Assembly: GCF_014646915.1 (NCBI RefSeq)
Contig: NZ_BMOE01000001.1
Coordinates: 586,568 to 650,567, forward strand
Direction: 5' to 3'
Length of the DNA: 64,000 bases
Source of the DNA: Deinococcus aquiradiocola
GTDB taxonomy: Bacteria; Deinococcota; Deinococci; Deinococcales; Deinococcaceae
How positions within the stretch are numbered: position 1 is the first letter of the stretch; every line of letters starts with the position of its first letter. Positions 18,191-25,488 of this stretch are shown here, piece after piece. The position numbers and the translations under genes were made by a program. The notes beneath the pieces were generated by a model. The model was given only the letters and a program-made list of their open reading frames with translations, searched no databases and was not told the DNA's origin.

Positions 18191-18304
18191 TACGGTTTTG
18201 ATCCGATTCCAGGGATGCCGGAAAAAGCACCGACATCCCTTCCACCTCCTCAAAACCGTACTTTTTGGCGCTCGCTTCGCTCGGCTGAACTCTAAAAGTT
18301 CAGC
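18191..18304 (-). repeat. Structured non-coding element with nested inverted repeats
   Basis: An outer perfect inverted repeat TACGGTTTTGA (18191-18201)/TCAAAACCGTA (18250-18260) encloses AGGGATG (18211-18217)/CATCCCT (18234-18240). A separate stem GCTGAACT/AGTTCAGC (18284-18304) follows a CGCTCGCTTCGCTCG stretch. The element sits twelve bases after the ppc stop. Its look is that of a mobile small repeat of the kind scattered in Deinococcus genomes, but only one copy is in this window. Confidence 0.55.
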
Positions 18305-18315
18305 TCAAAACCGGA

Positions 18316-20820
18316 TCAGCCGGTGTTGCGCACGCCCGCGGAGATGCCCTGCACGCTCAGCAGCAGCGGGCGTTCCAGTTCGGCGGACATGTTGGCGGAC
18401 CCGCCGTCCCCGGCGCGGGAGCGGCGCAGGAGTTCCACCTGCAGGCGGTGGATGGGATCGATGTACGGGTTGCGGAGTTCGATGCTGCGCTTCAGGCGCG
18501 GTTCGGCGCTGAGCAGTTCAGCGCCCACCACGTCCTGCACCTGCATGACGGTGCTGCGGTACGCGTCCTCCAGCTGACGCACGAGGGCGGCGTGTTCCGT
18601 CTCGGTGGCCGGGACGAGGCGCGCGTACTCCTCGAAGATCAGGAGGTCGGACTTCGCGAGGCTCATCTGCGCGTTGTCGAGGACACTGCGGAAGAAAGCC
18701 CAGCCGTGGTACATCTCGCGGGCGAGGTCCGTGCCGATCTCTGCGAGGCCCTCGCGCAGCCCGTACCAGCCGGGCAGGTTCGCGCGGTTCTGCGTCCAGC
18801 TCATCACCCACGGAATGGCGCGCAGCGATCCGAGGGTGGGCGGGCCGGGGCGGCGCACGGGGCGCGACGCGATGTTGAGGCGCGCGATCTCGTGGATGGG
18901 CGTCACCTCCTCGAAGAGCGGCAGGAAGCGGTCGTCCTCCACCAGCGCGCGGTACGCGGCGGCACTGGCGCGGCTGGCGCGGCCGAGCGCGTCCACCCAC
19001 GCGGCGGGCAGGTCGTCGGCGGGACGCGCGGCGGCGAGCAGCAGGCCGTACAGCGCCTGTTCGAGGTTGCGCTGCGCGAGGACCGGGTGGCTGTACTTGT
19101 CGGCGAGCGCCTCGCCCTGCTCCGTGATGCGCAGCCCCGCGTCGATGGTGCCTGCGGGCTGGCCGAGAATGGCGCGCCCGGCGGGACCGCCACCGCGCCC
19201 GATGCTGGTGCCGCGCCCGTGGAAGAAGCGCCACGGGACGCCCGCGCGGCGACACACGCTGCTGATGTTGCGCTGCGCCTCGTGCAGCGCCCAGTTCGCG
19301 GCGAGGAAGCCCGCGTCCTTGTTGCTGTCGGAGTACCCGAGCATGATTTCCTGCACGTGGTCGCCCAGCACTGCGCGGTACTCCGGCAGGGCCAGCAGTT
19401 CCCACATGACGCTCGGGGCGCGCTCCAGGTCGTCGAGCGTCTCGAACAGCGGGACGGGCAGCACCGCGAAGCCCACCTCGCGCGCCAAGATCAGCGGTTC
19501 CAGCACGTCGCTGACGCTCTCGGCCATGCTCACCACGTACCGCCCGAAGGCGCGCGGGCCGACCACGCCGGCCGCGCGGGCCACCTCGCGAACCGGGCCG
19601 ATGGCGCGCTCCAGGTCCTCGGGGAGGACCGCACCGGCGGGCCACAGCGGGCGGCGCGAGCGGAGCTCACGGGACAGGAGTTCCAGTCGGGCGTGCTCCG
19701 GCAGGTTCAGGTAGTCGGCCTCCACGCCCGCCTCGCGCAGCAGCGTGGCGACCGCGCCGCCCGTCAGGGCGCTGTGCTCGCGCACGTCGAGGCTCACGAG
19801 GTGCTGCCCGAACACGCGGGCGCGCGTGAGGAGCGGTGTGAGGAGCAGGTCGGCGCTGCGCGTCTGCCCGTCGTGCCGCAGTCGCGCGTCCAGTGCCTCC
19901 AGCCGGGCCACGAGGTCCACCGTCTCGCCGTCGCGCACGGCGTTGTGCAGGGCGCGCAGTTCGCGGCGGTACGCGTCCTGATCGTCCTCCAGGCCCTCCT
20001 GGCTGAGGTCCGCGTACGCCTGGATGATGCTCTCCAGCAGCAGGTCGCGGGCCCGCTCGCGGTGCAGGGCGAGCGCCTCGCGGGTCGCGTCGGGCGTCAC
20101 GAAGGGATTCCCGTCCCGGTCGCCGCCCATCCACGAGCTGAAGCTGATGGGGAGCTGCGCGCCCGTGTCGCGGCCGTACACGTCGTGGAACGCGCGCCTC
20201 AGTCCCTGCTGCAGGGCCGGGAGGGCCTGCGCGATCACGGACACGTAACTCAGGCCGCCCTTCACCTCGTCCAGCACCGTCGGCTTCAGGCGGCGCAGTT
20301 CCGGCGTGCTCCACAGCGCCTCGATGTGCGCCGCGATGCGTTCCACCGCCGGTCCCGTCAGCGACTGGATGTCCTGCGCGACGTCCACGAGGTGCCCGCG
20401 TACCGTGCGGCGCCGCATCTCGGTCGGGTGCGCCGTGAACGTCAGGCCCAGGTCCACCCGCGCGATCAGCGCCTCCGTCTGCTCCGCCGTGAGCCCCATG
20501 TCCTTCAGCTCGATGAGGGCCTGCGCGAGGCTCTGCGGGCGCGGCCCCGGGCTGGCGCTCAGGACGCGCACGCGCTCGTGCTCCTCGGCGAGGTTCACGA
20601 GCTGGAAGTACAGCGTGAAGGCCCGCACGAGGTTCTCGGCCGTGTGCGCGTCCGCGCCGGACAGCAGTTCACGCAGCGGCGTGTCGTCCCCGCCCGCACG
20701 CGCCTGACGCACCAGCGCCCGCACGCGCTCCACCAGCTCCAGGAACTCCGGGCCTTCCTGCTCGCTCAGGACCGTGCCGAGGGTCCGCCCCAGCAGATTG
20801 ACATCTTCGTTCAGACTCAT
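18316..20820 (-). CDS. ppc: Phosphoenolpyruvate carboxylase
   Basis: Anaplerotic enzyme that makes oxaloacetate from PEP and bicarbonate. 834 residues, slightly short for the family. Landmark motifs: TAHPTEMRRRTV with catalytic His131, GGDRDGNPFVT, MLGYSDSNKDAGFLAANW, the glycine loop FHGRGTSIGRGGGP, and the invariant C-terminal RNTG. Start ATG at 20820 with a GGAGG site just upstream. A 'YmdB' phosphodiesterase gene precedes it by 85 bp in the same direction, and a structured element follows its stop. Confidence 0.97.
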   Translation of the reverse strand: MSLNEDVNLLGRTLGTVLSEQEGPEFLELVERVRALVRQARAGGDDTPLRELLSGADAHTAENLVRAFTLYFQLVNLAEEHERVRVLSASPGPRPQSLAQALIELKDMGLTAEQTEALIARVDLGLTFTAHPTEMRRRTVRGHLVDVAQDIQSLTGPAVERIAAHIEALWSTPELRRLKPTVLDEVKGGLSYVSVIAQALPALQQGLRRAFHDVYGRDTGAQLPISFSSWMGGDRDGNPFVTPDATREALALHRERARDLLLESIIQAYADLSQEGLEDDQDAYRRELRALHNAVRDGETVDLVARLEALDARLRHDGQTRSADLLLTPLLTRARVFGQHLVSLDVREHSALTGGAVATLLREAGVEADYLNLPEHARLELLSRELRSRRPLWPAGAVLPEDLERAIGPVREVARAAGVVGPRAFGRYVVSMAESVSDVLEPLILAREVGFAVLPVPLFETLDDLERAPSVMWELLALPEYRAVLGDHVQEIMLGYSDSNKDAGFLAANWALHEAQRNISSVCRRAGVPWRFFHGRGTSIGRGGGPAGRAILGQPAGTIDAGLRITEQGEALADKYSHPVLAQRNLEQALYGLLLAAARPADDLPAAWVDALGRASRASAAAYRALVEDDRFLPLFEEVTPIHEIARLNIASRPVRRPGPPTLGSLRAIPWVMSWTQNRANLPGWYGLREGLAEIGTDLAREMYHGWAFFRSVLDNAQMSLAKSDLLIFEEYARLVPATETEHAALVRQLEDAYRSTVMQVQDVVGAELLSAEPRLKRSIELRNPYIDPIHRLQVELLRRSRAGDGGSANMSAELERPLLLSVQGISAGVRNTG

Positions 20821-20905
20821 GGATGACCTCCAGTCAAGACTTCAGGGAAAGCGGGCGGCGGGAAAACCGTCACGGACAGCGTTCACGACCGCCGTCACGC
20901 GGCCG

Positions 20906-21685
20906 TCAGGCGCGCTCCTCGTGGTGGTACCGCTCCACGAACTCCGCGCGACCGTCCTCGATGTGCATGATCACGCCGTTCAGCTCCGCCGGGCCGTCCT
21001 TCACGGTGAAGCGGCTGTGCATCTCCGTCGTGAACCGCAGGATCGGTCCCTCCGGGTCCGCGCCGATCACGCTGTCCATCGGGCCGGTGAAGCCCGCGTC
21101 CGTCTGGAAGGCCGTCCCGCCCCGCAGCAGGCGCGTGTCCGCCGTCGCCACGTGCGTGTGCGTCCCCACGACGCCCGCCACGCGGCCCGCCAGGTACTGC
21201 CCCATCGCGGCCTTCTCGCTCGTCGCCTCCGCATGGAAGTCCAGGAACACCGACCCCAGATCGTCCCGCGACAGCAGCTCGTCCATCGTCAGGAACGGGT
21301 TGTGCGTCGCCTCCATGAACACCCGCCCCAGCGCGTTCACGACCGTGATGCGCTCCAGCGCGCCCGAATCGCCCTTCACGTCGAAGGTCTGGAAGCCGCT
21401 GCCCGGCGTGCCGATCGGCAGGTTCACGGGACGCACCACGCGCCGGTCGTCCAGCAGCGAGAACACCTCCTTGTGATGCCACGCGTGATTCCCGAGCGTG
21501 ACGCAGTCCGCGCCCGCCCGGGTGATCGCGTCGAAACTCTCCCGGTTCAGCCCGAACCCGCCCGCGGCATTCTCGCCGTTCACGATCACGAAATGAAACT
21601 GACTGCGAATGGTGGGCAGATGCGAGGCCAGCACCCGCCGCCCCGGCTTCCCGTACACATCGCCCACAAACAAGACACGCAACAT
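20906..21685 (-). CDS. YmdB-type metallophosphoesterase (TIGR00282 family)
   Basis: Predicted 2',3'-cyclic nucleotide/cAMP phosphodiesterase of 259 residues with a two-iron centre. Motifs: [13 protein letters not shown] (Asp), [12 protein letters not shown] (Asn-Glu), TLGNHAWH (Asn-His) and [11 protein letters not shown] (His-x-His). ATG at 21685 is preceded at seven bases by TAAGCT on the minus strand, a leaderless layout. In Bacillus the family influences biofilm and sporulation decisions; here the cellular role is unknown. Confidence 0.92.
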   Translation of the reverse strand: MLRVLFVGDVYGKPGRRVLASHLPTIRSQFHFVIVNGENAAGGFGLNRESFDAITRAGADCVTLGNHAWHHKEVFSLLDDRRVVRPVNLPIGTPGSGFQTFDVKGDSGALERITVVNALGRVFMEATHNPFLTMDELLSRDDLGSVFLDFHAEATSEKAAMGQYLAGRVAGVVGTHTHVATADTRLLRGGTAFQTDAGFTGPMDSVIGADPEGPILRFTTEMHSRFTVKDGPAELNGVIMHIEDGRAEFVERYHHEERA

Positions 21686-21692
21686 TGCGCCC

Positions 21693-21698
21693 AGCTTA
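21693..21698 (-). promoter_or_regulatory. Leaderless -10 box of the phosphodiesterase gene
   Basis: Minus-strand TAAGCT, seven bases before the ATG at 21685. Confidence 0.45.
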
Positions 21699-21780
21699 AC
21701 GTAACAAGCACACAAACACGCGCACCTGAACAGATGACCCGCAGGACGAACGCCCCAGACATGCCGCCCCCCGCCCCTGT

Positions 21781-23679
21781 TCAGTTCGACGCGGAATTCA
21801 TGGCCGCCACGTACCGCCCCAGCTCCGCCGCCGTCCCCACCCGCCGCGCCGCCTCCACCCGCAACGCATGCACCGACACCTCATACGGATCCACCCGCAG
21901 GTACTGGTTCGCCAGCAGAATCACGCGCCGCCACTCGTGATTCTCCTGGAACGCCACCATCTGATTCTGCAGCTCGAAAGTCAACGCCAGCCGCGCCTCA
22001 TCACGCTTCTGCAGCACCCACTCGCTCTCGTCCGACCCCGGCAGGAACTCCCCCCGGTACAACGCCAGCGCCCGCGCCGTCTCCGCCCGCCCGATCGCAT
22101 CCAGAAACCGCGTCAGATCCAGATCCAGCTGCAACCCAGGCCCCAACCGGTACCGCGAATGGTTCCTCGGCCCCTCCGTCAACACCGCCCCATGCCCCAG
22201 CAACTCCCGCAACTCCTGAATGCCCTTGCGCACGTAACTGCTCGCCGCATCCGGATCCTTGTCCGGGTACAGGTCCTGCTGAATCTCCAGACGCGTCCGG
22301 TTCGGCGTCAACGCCAGATACACCAGCAGCGGCACCGTCCCCTTCAACTGGAACGTCACCGGATCCCCACCCCGCAAAATACTCACGCGGCCAAGCGTGT
22401 GCACCTGCAACCGCACCCGCTCCCCACCCTCATCCCCCGACACGCCCCCCAGCACGCCCGCCAGACTGTCCATCACCGGCTCCAGATATGGCGCCAGGCT
22501 CGGCTCCAGCGCCGCGAAATGCAGCAACTCCGCCAGCTCCTCCAGCTCCGGCCGCATGCTCGGATGAATGTTCGTCCGCAGCAACCCCTGCAGCGCCGCA
22601 CGCAACACGTCCGCCGACGCGTCCGGCTGCCCATCCAGATGCAGCGCGTACGCCAGCTGCAACCGCACCCGCGCCAGCTCCGCGATGTTCCCCGCCGCCT
22701 CCAGATCCGCCGCGACCGCCCCCAACTCCTCCACCGCCTCCACCAGGTTCCCCATCCGACGATTGATCATCGCCCGCACGATCCGGATGGAGGTCGGAAA
22801 CTGCCCGAACTCATCCTGCGGCGCCTGATACACCAACCGCATCGCCTCACTGTTCCGATCCGACTGAATCAGGTACTCAACCTTCTTGACCAGCGCCCAG
22901 ACAAGATACTCGTAACTCTCATATTTCTCCGAAAGATCAATAATATTATCAAGGATTTTGATATACTCGCTTCTACTAATTAAGTTTCGCTCAAATAAAA
23001 CGGCCTTTGAGCTCCAATAACTCAGATGGGAAGGAGTAACCTCATTTCCAAGTAGTGTCTCGATCTCAATAAGCAGCGATGGAATTTCTTCCAGTCTATT
23101 CAAGGCTAAAAGGGAGATTACTAAATTTCTGAGACCTGTTATCAATAAAGATGAGTCAGAACATTTTCTAAATACGACAACCGCCTCTTCTATCATTCGG
23201 TGAGACTTTTTAGTTTCCCCGATATCGCTATATACGACGAATAGATTCTGTCGAACCCTGGCAGCGTTTACAGAATCTCCCCTGGAATCATAGTCTTTCC
23301 TGACTTTCTCCAGACTATCAAGTGATTCTTTAATTTTACCGAGTTGATGCTGGGTTACACCAAGCCAACGTTGGCATTTGGTTTTCCATTCTCCTTCCAT
23401 CCCAGGTAAGAGATCTGTCAGATATGATTCAGCATCTTGGAGGCGGCCGGTGAAACGAAGCAGATTCCCGTATTCCACCATCGCTTCCGGCTCCCGCAGG
23501 TCCTTTGCGCTGAGCAGTGGCGTGTCAGCCTGGGTGGCGTCCCCCAACCGCAGGTACGAGACACCGATGACCGTCAACGAACGAGTTGTGGGTTGTGAGA
23601 GCGCTGAGGCGGCGGTGATCGCTTCCTGGTATCTGCCTTCGCGATAAAGTTGCTCGAAGTCGGCTGCCACGTCCTTCAC
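21781..23679 (-). CDS. TPR-containing SARP-like transcriptional regulator
   Basis: 632-residue cytoplasmic regulator. Residues 1-400 are helical repeats with TPR character ([71 protein letters not shown]). Residues about 425-515 look like an OmpR-type winged helix ([13 protein letters not shown] ... [16 protein letters not shown]), and the end resembles a BTAD domain ([25 protein letters not shown]). GTG start at 23679. The segment coding residues about 73-260 is strikingly AT-rich (27%, 42% and 35% GC in three 60-base lines counted by eye) whereas both ends are near 65-70%. It diverges, 35 bases apart, from a gene for a small exported peptide, suggesting peptide-responsive control; this is inference. 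Confidence 0.85.
   Translation of the reverse strand: MKDVAADFEQLYREGRYQEAITAASALSQPTTRSLTVIGVSYLRLGDATQADTPLLSAKDLREPEAMVEYGNLLRFTGRLQDAESYLTDLLPGMEGEWKTKCQRWLGVTQHQLGKIKESLDSLEKVRKDYDSRGDSVNAARVRQNLFVVYSDIGETKKSHRMIEEAVVVFRKCSDSSLLITGLRNLVISLLALNRLEEIPSLLIEIETLLGNEVTPSHLSYWSSKAVLFERNLISRSEYIKILDNIIDLSEKYESYEYLVWALVKKVEYLIQSDRNSEAMRLVYQAPQDEFGQFPTSIRIVRAMINRRMGNLVEAVEELGAVAADLEAAGNIAELARVRLQLAYALHLDGQPDASADVLRAALQGLLRTNIHPSMRPELEELAELLHFAALEPSLAPYLEPVMDSLAGVLGGVSGDEGGERVRLQVHTLGRVSILRGGDPVTFQLKGTVPLLVYLALTPNRTRLEIQQDLYPDKDPDAASSYVRKGIQELRELLGHGAVLTEGPRNHSRYRLGPGLQLDLDLTRFLDAIGRAETARALALYRGEFLPGSDESEWVLQKRDEARLALTFELQNQMVAFQENHEWRRVILLANQYLRVDPYEVSVHALRVEAARRVGTAAELGRYVAAMNSASN
22915..23460 (-). 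other. AT-rich island inside the regulator gene
   Basis: GC content falls abruptly within one open reading frame, covering the central TPR region. Codons such as ATA, TTA, AAA and AGA appear that are nearly absent elsewhere in the window. Boundaries are approximate. It looks like a recombined or newly acquired sensor segment inside a resident DNA-binding scaffold. Confidence 0.75.
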
Positions 23680-23701
23680 CGTATCATCACAACACGCTAA
23701 T

Positions 23702-23707
23702 TAGGCT
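23702..23707 (+). promoter_or_regulatory. Leaderless -10 box of the peptide gene
   Basis: TAGGCT, seven bases before the ATG at 23715. No consensus -35 is visible 17-18 bases upstream, which fits a promoter needing an activator, perhaps the divergent regulator. Confidence 0.45.
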
Positions 23708-23714
23708 AGTGGGC

Positions 23715-23876
23715 ATGAAGAGCTTCCGCTACCTGATCACCGTCATCGCCCTGCTGAACGCCGCTCTCGCCACCAGCTCTCTCGCTGCGCCCACCACCGG
23801 CACGACGAGCACCAGCACGAGCGGTGGCGTCTTCACCACTGCCAGCATCGGTGGCGGCATCCACGGCGGCAACTGA
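23715..23876 (+). CDS. Small exported glycine-rich peptide, candidate signal
   Basis: 53 residues, too short for routine calling. MKSFRYLITVIALLNAALATSSLAAP is a convincing signal peptide with an Ala-x-Ala-type cleavage near residue 25. The remaining 28 residues are Thr/Ser-rich (TTGTTSTSTSGG) and end in VFTTASIGGGIHGGN. It starts 35 bases from, and opposite to, a TPR-containing regulator gene and has its own -10 box. That arrangement is typical of peptide/receptor pairs. It could instead be a minor secreted or cell-surface peptide. No processing enzyme gene is adjacent. Confidence 0.6.
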   Translation: MKSFRYLITVIALLNAALATSSLAAPTTGTTSTSTSGGVFTTASIGGGIHGGN

Positions 23877-23877
23877 A

Positions 23878-24036
23878 GTGACTGCTTCTTCCCCTGTGGC
23901 CCGTCCGCCGCGTGAAGCGGTTGTGAACAGTGACGCTCGCGCGGTTCAGCCGAACCGTTCGCTGGAGCAGAAACTGGACCGACTGATGTTCGGGGCGATC
24001 ACCGCCCGCCCTTCCGTGACACACGGACTTGAATAA
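23878..24036 (+). CDS. Possible 52-residue protein following the peptide gene
   Basis: GTG at 23878, one base after the peptide stop, opens a frame to TAA at 24034. The predicted product is hydrophilic, Arg/Pro-rich at first (VARPPREAVV) with a possible amphipathic helix (RSLEQKLDRLMFGAI). No domain recognised and no clear ribosome site; translation could be coupled to the peptide gene. The end of the frame overlaps the -35 box of the HD-GYP promoter. It may be noise. Confidence 0.35.
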   Translation: MTASSPVARPPREAVVNSDARAVQPNRSLEQKLDRLMFGAITARPSVTHGLE

Positions 24037-24056
24037 ACGTTTCCTTAAGCTATCCT
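24029..24056 (+). promoter_or_regulatory. Promoter of the HD-GYP gene
   Basis: TTGAAT (24029-24034), 16-base spacer, TATCCT (24051-24056). A ribosome site AAGGAG follows at 24071-24076, so this transcript has a short leader. Confidence 0.5.
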
Positions 24057-24085
24057 GAGCGTCATCCCCTAAGGAGCGTGTCCAG

Positions 24086-25138
24086 TTGCCTCAGTCCGAC
24101 GACTTCAACCTGCATCTCCTGTCCCTGCAGACGCCGAGCTTCCAGAAGATCAGCCTCGCGCTGCCCCACCAGGAAGAGCTCGCGCCCGAGGTCCCGGAAG
24201 AGGACCTGCTGCTCATTGCACAGCCGTCGGCCCTCTTCCTGCTGGACGATTCGGGCCGGGTGCTGCGGGTCTCCGGCGCCTGGGAAGACGTGACGGACCT
24301 GCACCCGGACGACGCGGTGGGTCTGCCGCTCTCAGCCCTCGTTCGCCTGCCGAACACGCGCTACCCGGAAGGACTGCTGACGCACGAGGGCAGCTGCGAC
24401 GACGCCGTGCTGCGCGCGCAGGCCGGGTCGAGGCGCGTGCGGATCACGTGGAACCGCCGGGGCCGGTACATCGTCGGGAACCTGGACCGGCTGGAGCTGA
24501 CGGCCCGCGCCGAGTACGACGCGAACATGCGCGAGCAGCAGCTCATGCGCGACCTGGACGACGCCGTGTCGTGCCTGGGCGTGTCGCTCGACTCGTGGCA
24601 GAGCCAGCACGTGGAACGCATGGTGGGCCTGTCCACACGGCTCGCCGAGGCACTGTCGCTGAGTCCCGAACTGATCCGCGCGGTGCGCTGGGGCGCGGCC
24701 CTGCACGACGTGGGCAAGTCGCGCGTGCCGGACGAGATCCTCTGGAAGAACGGGGCGCTGTCGAACGAGGAGTACGAGGTGATGCTGCAGCACCCGGTGT
24801 GGGGCGTGGAGATCGTGGAGCGCCTGGCGTTCCTGCCCCCGGAAGTGCGGGCGGCGGTGCTGCATCACCACGAGCGGTACGACGGCACGGGGTATCCGGC
24901 GGGACTGGCGGGCGGGCACATTCCGCTGACGGCGCGCATCGTCGCGATCGCGGACGTGTTCGATGCGCTGACGAGCGTGAGGTCGTACAAGCCCGCGTGG
25001 TCGTATCAGGCGGCGACGGAGCACCTGATCGCGGGGGCGGGCACGCAGTTCGACCCGTGGCTGGTGCGGGTGTTCGTGCTGGACGTGCTGGGCTTCCGGC
25101 ACCTGCAGGCGCGCCTGGACGCGATTCATCTGACCTGA
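24086..25138 (+). CDS. PAS-HD-GYP cyclic-di-GMP phosphodiesterase-like protein
   Basis: 350 residues, cytoplasmic. A PAS-like sensor occupies about residues 42-138 (SALFLLDDSGRVLRVSGAWEDVT), followed by a helical linker and the HD-GYP domain (about 155-345). The HD pair is in GAALHDVGKSRVPDE (207-208), and the extended motif HHHERYDGTGYP (260-271) keeps all the HD-GYP residues, so it should be catalytically competent. TTG start at 24086, nine bases after AAGGAG; the nearby GTG at 24079 is out of frame. The signal sensed by PAS is unknown. Confidence 0.9.
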   Translation: MPQSDDFNLHLLSLQTPSFQKISLALPHQEELAPEVPEEDLLLIAQPSALFLLDDSGRVLRVSGAWEDVTDLHPDDAVGLPLSALVRLPNTRYPEGLLTHEGSCDDAVLRAQAGSRRVRITWNRRGRYIVGNLDRLELTARAEYDANMREQQLMRDLDDAVSCLGVSLDSWQSQHVERMVGLSTRLAEALSLSPELIRAVRWGAALHDVGKSRVPDEILWKNGALSNEEYEVMLQHPVWGVEIVERLAFLPPEVRAAVLHHHERYDGTGYPAGLAGGHIPLTARIVAIADVFDALTSVRSYKPAWSYQAATEHLIAGAGTQFDPWLVRVFVLDVLGFRHLQARLDAIHLT

Positions 25139-25158
25139 ACCGAGTGACGCCACTCCTG

Positions 25159-25186
25159 CGCCCGTACCGGCCATGCCGTGCGGGCG
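25159..25186 (+). terminator. Imperfect hairpin after the HD-GYP gene
   Basis: CGCCCGTACCGGC pairs with GCCGTGCGGGCG with one bulge and one mismatch; TTC follows. Confidence 0.35.
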
Positions 25187-25269
25187 TTCACCTGTGTCCG
25201 GGAACGCACTTCGGCGGGGGAGCGGCCCGGCATCATGTCGGCACGTCGCCGGACAGCAGGAAGAGAGGC

Positions 25270-25298
25270 GTGACACGGGGATGAATTTCGCTTAATGT
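25270..25298 (+). promoter_or_regulatory. Probable fdhA promoter
   Basis: GTGACA (25270-25275), 17 bases, TAATGT (25293-25298). A second TANNNT box, TATAGT at 25330-25335, lacks a -35. Confidence 0.4.
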
Positions 25299-25488
25299 CC
25301 ACACAGCCTCCCGCTACGCCACGGCTCCCTATAGTTGGTCGAGGCCAGGAACGATCACGATTCGGGCGGCCCCTGCACGAATTCCAGGGTGGCTGGACGG
25401 CAGGGGCAGGATTGCCTGCCGCGTGTGTACAGGCCAGTTTCGTTTCCAGGCCGAGCATTCAGCCTGCGTTCCCCAGGAGGGCACATTC

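Larger units (their letters stand above)
17930..18315 (-). other. 386-bp intergenic region with several hairpins
   Basis: Between ppc and the NYN gene. It holds a 10-bp stem (17990-17999 with 18016-18025), a perfect CATTCCC/GGGAATG stem with four-base loop (18041-18058), and the nested structured element described separately (18191-18304). No coding region is supported. The GGAG ribosome site for the NYN gene is at about 17938-17942. Confidence 0.6.
25139..25488 (+). other. 350-bp intergenic region: terminator-like hairpin, promoter and structured fdhA leader
   Basis: Starts with an imperfect hairpin (25159-25186) ending the HD-GYP unit. A promoter candidate is at 25270-25298. The following ~180-base leader contains the stem CGGCAGG (25398-25404)/CCTGCCG (25415-25421) and ends with AGGAGG at 25475-25480. 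No coding region is supported. Confidence 0.5.

Noticed and set aside
18448..20826. 792-codon frame antisense to ppc
   Set aside because: Mirror frame of a clear PEP carboxylase; low complexity and no motif.
21731..21785. CTGAACAG/CTGTTCAG inverted repeat as terminator of the SARP-like gene
   Set aside because: The arms are only eight bases and the loop is over 40 bases; no T-tract, so not supported.
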